In this document: in pieces, positions 22,501-31,409 of the stretch
Position numbering within the stretch: position 1 is the stretch's first letter
How the letters are laid out: every line of letters starts with the position of its first letter
Notes under the pieces: generated by a model
Databases searched by the model: none
What the model was told of the DNA's origin: nothing
The model's input: the letters and a program-made list of their open reading frames with translations, nothing else
Origin: Marinomonas flavescens
GTDB lineage: Bacteria > Pseudomonadota > Gammaproteobacteria > Pseudomonadales > Marinomonadaceae
Assembly: GCF_004352835.1 (NCBI RefSeq)
Contig: NZ_SJSB01000005.1
Coordinates: forward strand, 124,001-188,000
Reading direction: 5' to 3'
DNA length: 64,000 bases
Program-made: the position numbers and the translations under genes

Positions 22501-23562
22501 ATGGCGAGTTTATTAAGTAAATTACAGTTTTGGAAAGGCGACTCCCATTTGCCTGGATTATGGAAATGGATAGTTGGTCTTATTTGTGTGCTGGTTATTT
22601 TGTTATCTATATTGGGAATGTATTGGAGCACGGAGCCTGGCCAATTTAATGTGGTTGCGTCAGCAAAAGCGACTGCAGAAGCACGTGGTGATCTTGGCCC
22701 TGATAAACAGTTGGTTGTAGGTTATACGACAGCCAATACATTGCATGAAATGGTCGATACATTGCTTAATAAACCAGGTGGGTTTATTTCGAATGATGTG
22801 ATGCCTCCAGGTGTTTTTATGGACAACATGCCCTCTTGGGAATTTGGAGTATTGGTACAAGTAAGGGACTTAGCTCGCGCAATGCGTAAAGAGTTTAGTC
22901 GGTCGCAATCTCAGTCAACCGAAGATGTGAACCTAAAAGTCGCTGAGCCTCAATTTAACTTTGATAATAATAGCTGGGCATTGCCTTCTAGTGAAAGCGA
23001 ATACGAGCGCGGTAATAAAGAAATCTTAGAATACATGGATCGTTTGGCGGGCAATTCACGACAAGCACCAGCGAAGTTTTACGCTCGCTCAGATAACCTA
23101 GTGGATTGGTTATCAGATGTGAGTACTCGTTTAGGTAGCTTATCTCAGCGTTTATCAGCCAGTGTAGTTAAAGTTCGTGAGAATACAGATTTAGCGGGCA
23201 ATAAAAGCGCTCAAGATGCGAGCAATAACAATAACGAGGAAGCGTACAAATACGTTAAAACGCCGTGGAGCCAAATTGATAATGTATTTTATGAAGCCCG
23301 CGGCACTAGTTGGGCGTTGATCCATATTCTTAAATCAGTGGAAGTGGATTTTGCTCCTACACTAAAAGATAAAAATGCTCTCGTTAGCTTGCGTCAAATT
23401 ATTCGAGAATTAGAGGCGACCCAAGAAAGTATCTGGTCTCCAATGATTCTCAATGGCAGTGGTTTTGGTATCTTGGCAAACCATTCGTTGGTGATGGCAT
23501 CTTACCTCTCTCGCGCTAACGCCGCGCTGATTGATTTACGTAGCTTGCTAGAGCAAGGCTAA
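22501..23562 (+). CDS. DUF2333 family membrane protein
   Basis: A 353-residue protein matching the DUF2333 family of gammaproteobacteria, function unknown. One strong membrane segment near residues 22-43 (LWKWIVGLICVLVILLSILG) is followed by a large, probably periplasmic domain with conserved TANTLHEMVDTLLNKPGG and PPGVFMDNMPSWEFGVLVQVRD. It lies directly after a lipoprotein gene, so the pair may form an envelope complex; that link is inferred from spacing only. Confidence 0.8.
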   Translation: MASLLSKLQFWKGDSHLPGLWKWIVGLICVLVILLSILGMYWSTEPGQFNVVASAKATAEARGDLGPDKQLVVGYTTANTLHEMVDTLLNKPGGFISNDVMPPGVFMDNMPSWEFGVLVQVRDLARAMRKEFSRSQSQSTEDVNLKVAEPQFNFDNNSWALPSSESEYERGNKEILEYMDRLAGNSRQAPAKFYARSDNLVDWLSDVSTRLGSLSQRLSASVVKVRENTDLAGNKSAQDASNNNNEEAYKYVKTPWSQIDNVFYEARGTSWALIHILKSVEVDFAPTLKDKNALVSLRQIIRELEATQESIWSPMILNGSGFGILANHSLVMASYLSRANAALIDLRSLLEQG

Positions 23563-23605
23563 ACAACGATTCGCACATCGTAAGAACCTAAGAGACAATA
23601 GCGGT

Positions 23606-24112
23606 ATGAATGCAGAGAAGAGACACTTGATTCGTGCCGCTGTTTTAGAAGACGCTCCGGCTATTTTATCTATCTTTCAGCAAGGTGATCCGTTCGCGGT
23701 TGCCACAAATCGACAAGACAGTATTGGTCTTATCGATATCATGGAATGGCTTGAAAATACCTCCGATAAATACCCGATGCTGGTTATAGTTGTACAAGAT
23801 GAGGTTGTCGCTTGGTGTTCTCTTGAGCCTTTCTATGGGTTACCCGCTTTTGATCGAGCTTCAGAAATTAGTCTTTATGTTGCTCCTGAATACCAGCACA
23901 AAGGTCTAGGCAAACAACTGATCCAGCATTTAGAGCATCATCAGACAAGTATCGGCTTTACTCATTTAATTGCCTATATCTATGCCAGTAATTACGCCAG
24001 TCAACGATTCTTTACGAGGCAAGGCTTCGAGCAATGGGGCTTATTGCCTAACATTGCTCAAAACGATGCGATTACTGAAGATGTACACCTACTCGGCAGA
24101 GAATTCCATTAG
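23606..24112 (+). CDS. GNAT family N-acetyltransferase
   Basis: A 168-residue acetyltransferase-fold protein. The acetyl-CoA pyrophosphate loop is in YQHKGLGKQLIQHLEHH, after the beta-strand EISLYVAPE. The C-terminal YASNYASQRFFTRQGFEQWGL is typical of the phosphinothricin/methionine-sulfoximine acetyltransferase branch, but the substrate cannot be told from sequence. It follows the DUF2333 gene by 43 bp and may be read with it. Confidence 0.85.
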   Translation: MNAEKRHLIRAAVLEDAPAILSIFQQGDPFAVATNRQDSIGLIDIMEWLENTSDKYPMLVIVVQDEVVAWCSLEPFYGLPAFDRASEISLYVAPEYQHKGLGKQLIQHLEHHQTSIGFTHLIAYIYASNYASQRFFTRQGFEQWGLLPNIAQNDAITEDVHLLGREFH

Positions 24113-24259
24113 ATCAATAAATGTTACTGTCTTTTTAAGAGCGCGAGAGTGTTTTTGACCAGATAGAATCGCGTTTTAACATATCAACACTGTCATAAAC
24201 TGCCCGTTAAAATTACCATAGGCAGCTATTATCTTTGAATGCTTAATATAGAGTGAAAT

Positions 24260-24679
24260 ATGAATACGAAAATTTATAAAGAAGTCTTTTCGTTGGCCAA
24301 TGACTTAATGTCTTTTGCGAATAAAAAAGATCAAGTTGGCTTTGATGCGTGTTATGCACAATTGAAAAAGATCTGCGATGACAATGATAATACCGACAAA
24401 GATCACCCGGTACAGTGGGAAGCGCTTGCAGACTTTAATGATGACATCGAACAAGCTATCGCTCTTTATAATAAAGCCTTATTGAAAGCTGAGGCGATAA
24501 ACTCAAAAGACTATTTATCTTCAATCGGTTATTCAAAAGCATTACTTCAAGTAGAATTTGGTGATTCAGAAGGGGCTATTGAGTCCTTGGAAAAAGCTAA
24601 AACCCATAGCAATAAAATCATTGATAAAGAGTTAAAAGCCGAAATCCATGATCTATTAAAAGAGCTACAAGAAGCGTAA
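24260..24679 (+). CDS. Small tetratricopeptide-repeat protein
   Basis: A 139-residue, probably cytoplasmic, all-helical protein with TPR-like repeats. The clearest are DIEQAIALYNKALLKAEAI and the repeat ending SEGAIESLEKAKTHS. It has no signal peptide or membrane segment. A promoter-like AT-rich gap precedes it and a good terminator follows, so it seems to be a single-gene unit. Function unknown; probably a protein-interaction scaffold. Confidence 0.75.
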   Translation: MNTKIYKEVFSLANDLMSFANKKDQVGFDACYAQLKKICDDNDNTDKDHPVQWEALADFNDDIEQAIALYNKALLKAEAINSKDYLSSIGYSKALLQVEFGDSEGAIESLEKAKTHSNKIIDKELKAEIHDLLKELQEA

Positions 24680-24693
24680 CCATATCCTTAAAC

Positions 24694-24727
24694 ACGTTAC
24701 CCAGACAATATGGGTAACGTTGTTTTT
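24694..24727 (+). terminator. Terminator after TPR gene
   Basis: A 10-bp perfect stem (ACGTTACCCA with TGGGTAACGT) and 7-nt loop is followed by TGTTTTT. This is a standard intrinsic terminator 15 bp after the TPR gene. Confidence 0.85.
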
Positions 24728-24860
24728 ACCGCTACCACTTTCCTATTATTACTCTCCTTATTGTTTTCTAGTTTTTTATTGGTGTCGCTTTAACATTATT
24801 AGTACTGTATTTGGCATTGCGATGACACTTACGCCAAAGAATTTGATTTAAAGGAAAAGT

Positions 24861-25511
24861 ATGAAAATGTTGAAAGAACAAACCAACGCAAAAATAGCAG
24901 AATCACGAAATGCTAACCCTGAGTTCATGAAGGGTGTCGACGATGTTATTGCGCAAGCTAAAAAATTCCAACAAGGCAGTGATGCGATTGCATTAGACCA
25001 ACGTGCTCCTAACTTCGAACTGCCTAATCAAGAAGGCAAAGCGGTATCTTTAACCGCTTTATTAGAAAAAGGTCCCGTGGTTGTTACATTTTATCGCGGC
25101 AGCTGGTGCCCATACTGCAATTTACAGCTCAGAGCCTTACAAGCTCATTTAGATGAAATTCATGGGCTAGGTGCAGAGTTGGTTGCGATTAGCCCACAAG
25201 TACCAGACGATTCAATGAGTAAACATGACATCAGTAAAATGGCCTTTCAGGTATTGTCTGACCAAAACGCATCCGTCGCCTCTGAATATGGTGTCGCGTG
25301 GGAAGTGCCTGAGCATTTACTAGAGCATATGCGTGTCGATCGTAAGCTTGATTTAGAATCCATTAACAATGGTAACGGTAGGATACTGCCGATTCCTGCG
25401 ACTTTCGTGATTGGTCGTGATGGGAACGTTGCGTGGCGTTTTGTTGATGTAGACTATCGCACACGTTCAGAACCTAGCGACATTATTAAAGCATTAGAAA
25501 CGTTAGCTTAG
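24861..25511 (+). CDS. Peroxiredoxin-like (AhpC/TSA family) protein
   Basis: A 216-residue thioredoxin-fold protein. The peroxidatic region reads TFYRGSWCPYCNLQLRAL, so it carries a CxxC (WCPYC) in place of the PxxxTxxC of typical 2-Cys peroxiredoxins. This is characteristic of the AhpC/TSA 'peroxiredoxin-like' subgroup. An N-terminal helical extension (about 1-40) precedes the fold. AAAGGAA lies 7 bp before the ATG. It probably reduces peroxides or disulfides in the cytoplasm; no signal peptide is seen. Confidence 0.85.
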   Translation: MKMLKEQTNAKIAESRNANPEFMKGVDDVIAQAKKFQQGSDAIALDQRAPNFELPNQEGKAVSLTALLEKGPVVVTFYRGSWCPYCNLQLRALQAHLDEIHGLGAELVAISPQVPDDSMSKHDISKMAFQVLSDQNASVASEYGVAWEVPEHLLEHMRVDRKLDLESINNGNGRILPIPATFVIGRDGNVAWRFVDVDYRTRSEPSDIIKALETLA

Positions 25512-25587
25512 CCAAAAAATGACGGCCTGCTTGATCGGATGATTTGGTGCTAGATTGATGACAGGCTTATAGGAAGCAAGGGGAATT

Positions 25588-26127
25588 ATGTTTACATTAG
25601 ACGTTGAAAAAGACTTAAAACTGGCTCTAGTTCACAACTCATTCGCTTCCTTATATTTCGATATTGTGTCGAGAGAGCGTGACTATTTGGGTGAATGGTT
25701 AGCTTGGCCTCCATATGCTCATGATGACGGTTTTTTTCTGAACTTTATTAGTCGCTCTTTGCACGACTACGCTGACGGAAAATCACTGGTTTGTGCAATA
25801 TTTTATAATCAAACTCTAGTGGGTAATATTAGCTTTAATAGCATCGATCACGATCTGAAGAAGGTGGATATCGGTTACTGGATAAGCGCGGATTATCAAG
25901 GTAAAGGCATTGTCTCTAAATGTGTTACGAAACTAATAGCCATGGCCTTTACTGACCTCGATATGGAGAAAGTTCAAATATCGGCCGCTGTTGATAATCA
26001 GCCCAGTCGTCGAGTGTGTGAGCGCTTAGGCTTCAAACTAGAAGGTATTATTACGCGAGCTGAAAAGATAAACAGGCATGTGCTTGATCATGCTATTTAT
26101 GGATTAAGTCGAGCGGAATGGCGTTAG
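25588..26127 (+). CDS. RimL-like GNAT N-acetyltransferase
   Basis: A 179-residue protein resembling the ribosomal-protein-serine acetyltransferases (RimL/RimJ/YdaF group). Visible are LVGNISFNSIDHDLKKVDIGYWI, the acetyl-CoA loop YQGKGIVSKCV, and VDNQPSRRVCERLGFKLEG. The substrate is uncertain, since this group includes many proteins acting on small molecules or other proteins. AAGGGG precedes the ATG. Confidence 0.85.
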   Translation: MFTLDVEKDLKLALVHNSFASLYFDIVSRERDYLGEWLAWPPYAHDDGFFLNFISRSLHDYADGKSLVCAIFYNQTLVGNISFNSIDHDLKKVDIGYWISADYQGKGIVSKCVTKLIAMAFTDLDMEKVQISAAVDNQPSRRVCERLGFKLEGIITRAEKINRHVLDHAIYGLSRAEWR

Positions 26128-26154
26128 GCTTAGCCAACTATCTGGAGGTGGCTT

Positions 26155-26697
26155 ATGTTAGAAAAAGACACAACGGGTCTTATCGTGGTGGATATTCAAG
26201 GTAAGCTTGCTCGCCTAGTCCACGACAGCGAATTCTTTATTTCTCATTGTGAACAGCTGATCAAGGCTGCTCAAACGCTTGCTCTCCCTATTATTTACCT
26301 TGAACAAAATCCAGATAAGTTAGGCTCAACGATAGAAGAAATTCATTCGTTATTAGCCCCATTGGCACCAATCGAAAAGTTTACCTTTAATGCTTGTGAA
26401 GAGGCTAAGTTTGTCGAAGCAGTGCAAGCAGAATCACAGATAACAACTTGGCTGGTGTGTGGCATCGAAGCACATATATGCGTCTATCAAACCGCCAGCG
26501 GATTGTTGGATCGTGGCTACGATGTGCACTTGGTCAGCGACTGTGTTTCTTCTCGAACGCAGACCAATAAGCAACTTGGGATAACCGCACTGATGAATAA
26601 AGGCGTGACAATCACAGGCTTAGAAATGTGTCTGTACGAGCTTGTAAAAGACTGCAGAGCGCCAGAGTTTCGTCCTATTCTCAACTTAATTCGCTAG
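26155..26697 (+). CDS. Isochorismatase-like cysteine hydrolase
   Basis: A 180-residue hydrolase with the Asp-Lys-Cys catalytic triad of the isochorismatase superfamily: Asp in GLIVVDIQGKL, Lys in IEKFTFNAC, and Cys in CGIEAHICVYQTA. The last two resemble the YcaC-like subgroup rather than true isochorismatases. It follows the RimL-like gene by 27 bp with GGAGG before the ATG, so the two are probably co-transcribed. Substrate unknown. Confidence 0.88.
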   Translation: MLEKDTTGLIVVDIQGKLARLVHDSEFFISHCEQLIKAAQTLALPIIYLEQNPDKLGSTIEEIHSLLAPLAPIEKFTFNACEEAKFVEAVQAESQITTWLVCGIEAHICVYQTASGLLDRGYDVHLVSDCVSSRTQTNKQLGITALMNKGVTITGLEMCLYELVKDCRAPEFRPILNLIR

Positions 26698-26729
26698 AGC
26701 TTAACGGCGTAATTACTAAAAGCAGTGTC

Positions 26730-27566
26730 TTATGCTTTTTTAGTAAAGCTTGCTCCAATACACGCTAGGCTGATAGCGGCAATGCCAAACCACTGCAATG
26801 TGCTTAGTTGCTCATCAAGAATGATGGCGCCAGCAATGGCGCTGACAGCAGGAGAGGCGCTCATTAGAATCCCAAAAATGCTTCTTGGAAGCCGTTTTAG
26901 TGCATACATATCGAGTAAGAAAGGTACGGCGCTGGATAGCAAGGCGATGATTAAGCCAAGCATGAGGATATGAGGAGTAAAGAGTGAAGCCCCCGCTTGA
27001 ACTGTGCCAATAGGCACCATGAAGAGTGCGGCGATGAACATACCTGTCGCCACCCCTTTACTGCCAAGTTGTGAGACTGTGCTTGCCGTTTTGATGTATA
27101 AACCCCAGCAAATAGCGGCTAATACAGCGTAAATAACACCGGTTAGACTTAACGCGGTATCAGCTTGATTAAAGGGCAGCAACAGCACACCAATTAATGC
27201 GCAGAGTACCCAGATAATGTCCGTTCTACGCTTAGTTGACAGTAATGAAATGCCGAGTGGTCCCAGCACTTCAATGGAAATGGCGATACCGACGGGGATG
27301 TGCAGAAAGGCTCGGTAAATTAACAGGTTCATGAGCCCAATCATGGCACCGTAGATAAAAATACTCGGCCAGTAAGTCGCTTGAAATTTTGCAGTCCATG
27401 GACGAAATACAATCGCTAGAAGTAGCGCGCTGATGCCGATGCGCAGAGCCGCAACACCATCGGTACCAACAAGAGGAAAAATTGTCTTAGCAAAGGCGGC
27501 CCCAATTTGTAAGGACAGTAACGATACAAAGGCGGCAATCATAGGGAATTGAGTTGAAGGTATCAT
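26730..27566 (-). CDS. EamA/RhtA-type inner-membrane exporter
   Basis: A 278-residue membrane protein with about ten hydrophobic helices in two EamA (DMT) halves. It resembles the RhtA threonine/homoserine exporter branch, for example IEVLGPLGISLLSTKRRTD and ALKRLPRSIFGILMSASPA near the end of the second half. It probably exports an amino acid or related metabolite. It converges with the isochorismatase-like gene. Confidence 0.82.
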   Translation of the reverse strand: MIPSTQFPMIAAFVSLLSLQIGAAFAKTIFPLVGTDGVAALRIGISALLLAIVFRPWTAKFQATYWPSIFIYGAMIGLMNLLIYRAFLHIPVGIAISIEVLGPLGISLLSTKRRTDIIWVLCALIGVLLLPFNQADTALSLTGVIYAVLAAICWGLYIKTASTVSQLGSKGVATGMFIAALFMVPIGTVQAGASLFTPHILMLGLIIALLSSAVPFLLDMYALKRLPRSIFGILMSASPAVSAIAGAIILDEQLSTLQWFGIAAISLACIGASFTKKA

Positions 27567-27684
27567 TGATACTGCTAATCCATAGAGTTATTGAGAACGT
27601 ATTGTGTCGCCGATAATAACGTCATTGCTGATACTCTGCTATCTGGTTATAAACCTAAATTGCGGAGCAAATATCACCATGGTG

Positions 27685-28587
27685 TTACGCTTTTTCGAAG
27701 CCGTCTCTCCACTGTACCAGCAGGTCTATATGCTCGGGTCCAATGCCACAGCACCCGCCGATAATATTGGCGCCAGCGGTATGCCATTTTTTGGCGAATT
27801 CTAGATATTGTTCAGGGGATAAATCACGGCAGCCTTGTACGCTTAGATTGGCTTTGTGATCCGTTGAAATAGGCGTAAAGCTATTAGCAAAAACACCAAT
27901 GTCGATTTGTTTATGGTGCTTCTCTAATACGTTATTAGTATCGCGTATCGCTTGCTCAATGACTTCTGGGATAGAGCAGTTAAAGAATACCCCATCAATG
28001 TTTTCTTGAATGATAGCGCCAATGGCTTTTGTGACACTTTCACCAGAGCGTAGGGTCGCGGGTTGTTCAATATTATCGTTCAGTGTAAATGCGTAGTAGC
28101 AAGGTTTCGTTGACTCTTTAAGCACATTTATCATGACTTGCGCTTCTTCAATGCTTGAGATGGTTTCAGCAAGCCATAGATCGACATGTTCGTCTTGAGC
28201 ATTAAACAATGTTTTTAAAATATCAAAAGCGCGGTCTTCTTCGAACAAGTCAGGACGATAAGAACCAAATGGTGGAGGCAGTGAACCGGCGACCAATATT
28301 GTTTGTTGGGCATTGTTTGCCGTGTTTTGAGCAAGGATCGCGGCTTGCTTAGCTAGCGCCGCACCACGCTCTTGGTAAAGCGCTTCGCCAAGATGAAAGG
28401 GTACGCAGGCATAGCTATTTGTTGTGATGATTTCAGCGCCTGCATCAATAAAACCTTGATGCGCTTGAGTCACATATTGTGGTGCTTCTATTAGTGCTTG
28501 TGCACTCCATAAGGGCTGTGAGAACGGTGCACCAAGACGCTTAAGTTCGCGCCCCATACCGCCATCGAGAATAGTGAGTTTTTTCAT
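27685..28587 (-). CDS. Homocysteine S-methyltransferase family protein
   Basis: A 300-residue, zinc-dependent methyltransferase-fold protein. The N-terminal LTILDGGMGRELKR and the zinc ligands (Cys in GVFFNCSIPE, Cys-Cys in IIGGCCGIGPEHI) match the family that includes MmuM. Family members move a methyl group from S-methylmethionine or a similar donor to homocysteine; the donor here is not determined. It lies alone upstream of the exporter, 118 bp apart. Confidence 0.87.
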   Translation of the reverse strand: MKKLTILDGGMGRELKRLGAPFSQPLWSAQALIEAPQYVTQAHQGFIDAGAEIITTNSYACVPFHLGEALYQERGAALAKQAAILAQNTANNAQQTILVAGSLPPPFGSYRPDLFEEDRAFDILKTLFNAQDEHVDLWLAETISSIEEAQVMINVLKESTKPCYYAFTLNDNIEQPATLRSGESVTKAIGAIIQENIDGVFFNCSIPEVIEQAIRDTNNVLEKHHKQIDIGVFANSFTPISTDHKANLSVQGCRDLSPEQYLEFAKKWHTAGANIIGGCCGIGPEHIDLLVQWRDGFEKA

Positions 28588-28842
28588 TAATTGATTTCTT
28601 TATGCCTAAATTAAGAGGTGGCTATTCAAGCATATTTTGTCGTCAATGATAATGAAACTTCATCGGGATAGGGGTGAGAAATGTTCAACTCTCGCTAGAC
28701 CTCTAAGGTTAACAGGGAGAGAGGTTTGAAGAAAAAATGAAGTGACTTGATTCTAAGCACAAAAACTTGCTAATTTGATGCATTCTGATCATTTCATAGG
28801 CAGTAGCCTACCGTATAAAAAAGATAACGAAAGGGAAATGTC

Positions 28843-29697
28843 ATGGCTATTTTAGAGCGAAAATTTACGTGTTTCGAGATTAATATTAAAGATCACATCG
28901 CGCATATTCAATTGTCGCGTCCGACCGAAATGAACTCAATGAATAAGGCATTTTGGAAAGAATTACCGCTGTTAGTTAAGGGGTTGGATTCAGAGTCATT
29001 AGCGCGGGTTATTGTGATCTCTTCGACCGGGAAACACTTTAGTGCTGGGATGGATCTTAGCGTATTTATGAGTGGCGATGCCGTGCCCATGACAGGCGAC
29101 CCTGGACGAATGGCAGAGAATTTACGTCGTGTGGTGATGCAGCTACAAGCCAGCTTGTCTTCTCTTGAAGAGTCGCGAATTCCTGTTCTAGTAGCGATTC
29201 AGGGCGGCTGCATTGGTGGTGCGTTGGATTTTGTGTGTGCCGCCGATTGTCGTTACGCCACAGAAGATGCTTTTTTCACCATTAAAGAAACCGAATTAGG
29301 TATGACCGCAGACGTCGGTACTTTACAACGTTTTCCGAAATTAGTGCCTGCGGGAATAGTACGAGAATTGGCTTACACTGGGCGTAAATTTAGTGCCCAA
29401 GAGGCCAAAGACATAGGCTTGCTCAATGCCGTTTTTCCTGACCATGAAAGTCTCATATCAGGTGTGTTAGACGTAGCAAAATCCATTGCCAAGAATTCTC
29501 CATTGGCGGTAACTGGCTGCAAAGAGATGATTAACTACAGTCGCGATCACAGTGTGGAAGACAGTTTGAAATACATGGCGACTTGGCAAGCAGGGATGTT
29601 TAGGCCGAATGATATGATGAAAAGCTTTGCCGCAAAAACACAAAAAAAAGAAGCAACTTTTGATGAGGTTTGGCCGAAGAAGCCTTTGTTTGAGTAA
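28843..29697 (+). CDS. Crotonase, dienoyl-CoA isomerase-like
   Basis: A 284-residue enoyl-CoA hydratase/isomerase superfamily protein. The oxyanion-hole segments are FSAGMDLSVF and GGCIGGALDF. Acidic residues in TIKETELGMTADVGTLQRFPK match the catalytic positions of delta3,5-delta2,4-dienoyl-CoA isomerase (ECH1) rather than plain enoyl-CoA hydratase. The likely role is breakdown of unsaturated fatty acids. AAAGGGAAATGTC precedes the ATG. It is a single-gene unit. Confidence 0.87.
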   Translation: MAILERKFTCFEINIKDHIAHIQLSRPTEMNSMNKAFWKELPLLVKGLDSESLARVIVISSTGKHFSAGMDLSVFMSGDAVPMTGDPGRMAENLRRVVMQLQASLSSLEESRIPVLVAIQGGCIGGALDFVCAADCRYATEDAFFTIKETELGMTADVGTLQRFPKLVPAGIVRELAYTGRKFSAQEAKDIGLLNAVFPDHESLISGVLDVAKSIAKNSPLAVTGCKEMINYSRDHSVEDSLKYMATWQAGMFRPNDMMKSFAAKTQKKEATFDEVWPKKPLFE

Positions 29698-29736
29698 TCG
29701 CCAAGGCACCTTATTTGGATTGTTTGTACTGGTATT

Positions 29737-30633
29737 TCAATCTTCCAGAAGTGCCAGCCGATCTTGGCAACGAAAGTGCCTAACCTGCTGAGTGATGGGG
29801 TCAATAAATTGAATCTCTTTGGCGAGTAACTGCAATGGCGTAGCGTAGTTGTCGGTACTGAGCGGCTCTAAAACGGGGTAGTATTTGTCATGCAGAATCG
29901 GCCAGCCCAGTGTCTGCATATGAAGGCGCAGCTGGTGGGTTCGACCGGTAACAGGGGTAAGTTCAAACAAGGCTTGTTGGGCGCTTTGTTGTACGCAGCG
30001 AATGACTGAGTGGCTGTTGGCGTTACCCTCAACCACCTGCATGCGAAAGCGTGGCTCGCTGGGTACGATACGATTCTTTACCTCCCATTCTTGTCCTACT
30101 AGATTGTCACTGTTGCTCACGTTTGCAATGGCTTGATAGGTTTTGTGTACTTGTCGTGTTTTAAACAACTCATGATATGGATGTCGAGTGTTTGGGTTAA
30201 TCGAAAAAATCACTAAGCCCGCGGTGACTCTATCCAACCGATGCAGAGCTTGTAAGCTATCTAAACCTGTGCGGCGTCGTAGGCGGGTCTGCAAGCACTC
30301 ATTAACAAACTGGCCGCCTGGTGTCACGGCTAAAAAGTGGGGTTTGTAAGCCACTAAAAGGTGCTCATCCTGAAACACAATAGTGTCTTGAAAAGGGATT
30401 TGAGGCTCGTTGTCGACTTCTCGGTAATAATACACTCTTTGCTGTGTCTCGAATGGCGTGTGCGCATGAATCAAGGTGCCGTCATGCCAATGTACCTTGC
30501 CTGCAGTCATCCGCTGTCGCCAAATTTGCGCGTCCACATAGGGGAATTTAATGATCAGGTAATCCAGCACAGTGACGACGCCGGGATTGCTCTGAGGTAA
30601 ACTCAGTTTTGAAGGGTATTCAGAGATTGCCAT
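29737..30633 (-). CDS. RluA-family RNA pseudouridine synthase
   Basis: A 298-residue enzyme of the RluA/RsuA fold. The catalytic motif is LHRLDRVTAGLVIFSI with the essential Asp, and the substrate motif VTGRTHQLRLHMQTLGWPILHD follows. The N-terminal region (VLDYLIIKFPYV, then KVHWHDG) is an S4-like part. The ATG at 30633 is preferred over a GTG nine codons upstream. The RNA target, rRNA or tRNA, cannot be assigned. Confidence 0.88.
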   Translation of the reverse strand: MAISEYPSKLSLPQSNPGVVTVLDYLIIKFPYVDAQIWRQRMTAGKVHWHDGTLIHAHTPFETQQRVYYYREVDNEPQIPFQDTIVFQDEHLLVAYKPHFLAVTPGGQFVNECLQTRLRRRTGLDSLQALHRLDRVTAGLVIFSINPNTRHPYHELFKTRQVHKTYQAIANVSNSDNLVGQEWEVKNRIVPSEPRFRMQVVEGNANSHSVIRCVQQSAQQALFELTPVTGRTHQLRLHMQTLGWPILHDKYYPVLEPLSTDNYATPLQLLAKEIQFIDPITQQVRHFRCQDRLALLED

Positions 30634-30784
30634 ACGTGGCCAGACCTTAAACAGCAGCACAGATAAGCGGATGACTATAGCATGAGCGCAGGTCGATGAC
30701 GGTTTTATCCGCCTATTGAGGCGGTTTTATGGTTGAATAGAGATCTAAGAAAGCAACCTAAGAAAACAAGCCAAGAGAGCCATT

Positions 30785-31366
30785 ATGGAGCGTCCTACTA
30801 AGGAGCAAATCAAAGCATTGCCGTTTTATATGGGTCTTGATTTGCCGGATATTAAAATCATTGAAAGCGAAGAAGACGCCAAGCAAGCCGTGAGCGCTTT
30901 AGAAAACGAGCCTTGTCTTGGCTTTGACACAGAAACCAAGCCAACTTTTCGTAAGGGTGAAGAGAGTCCGGCACCTGCGTTAATCCAATTGGCAACCGAA
31001 TCTACGGGCTACCTTTTTCCGACTCGCTTTTCGTTTGCTGTAGAGGCGGCACGAGTATTGTTAACGAATGAGCGTATTCAAAAAGTCGGCTTTGGCATTA
31101 AAGATGACAATAAAGCGCTGCGTAATAAGCTCGATATAGAGATTGCCAATACTCAAGACTTGTCCGTTGTGTTGAAAAACAAAGTGGGGGAGAAAAACAC
31201 CATAGGTGCCCGTGCAGCCGTGGCTATGGTGTTGAATCTTTGTCTTAGGAAAGGCGCGCAGATTTCAAATTGGGGCGCTTACCCATTGAAGAAAAGTCAG
31301 GTGTTGTACGCGGCCAATGACGCGCATTCTGCTATTTGCGTGGCAAAGGCCTTGCGTAAGAAATAA
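30785..31366 (+). CDS. RNase D-like 3'-5' exonuclease domain protein
   Basis: A 193-residue single-domain DEDDy exonuclease. Motif Exo I is LGFDTETKPTF (catalytic Asp and Glu), a second Asp follows in GFGIKDDNKAL, and Exo III is VLYAANDAHSAI with Tyr and Asp. It lacks the HRDC domains of full RNase D. Probably acts on RNA or single-stranded DNA in the cytoplasm. Confidence 0.87.
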   Translation: MERPTKEQIKALPFYMGLDLPDIKIIESEEDAKQAVSALENEPCLGFDTETKPTFRKGEESPAPALIQLATESTGYLFPTRFSFAVEAARVLLTNERIQKVGFGIKDDNKALRNKLDIEIANTQDLSVVLKNKVGEKNTIGARAAVAMVLNLCLRKGAQISNWGAYPLKKSQVLYAANDAHSAICVAKALRKK

Positions 31367-31409
31367 TTGGCCGGTATTAAGACCCGAATCCTAGTCCGAA
31401 GCGCCAAGA

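Noticed and set aside
28588..28842. Riboswitch upstream of the homocysteine methyltransferase
   Set aside because: The 255-bp divergent gap has only short weak stems and none of the conserved cores of SAM or SAH riboswitches that I can recognise.
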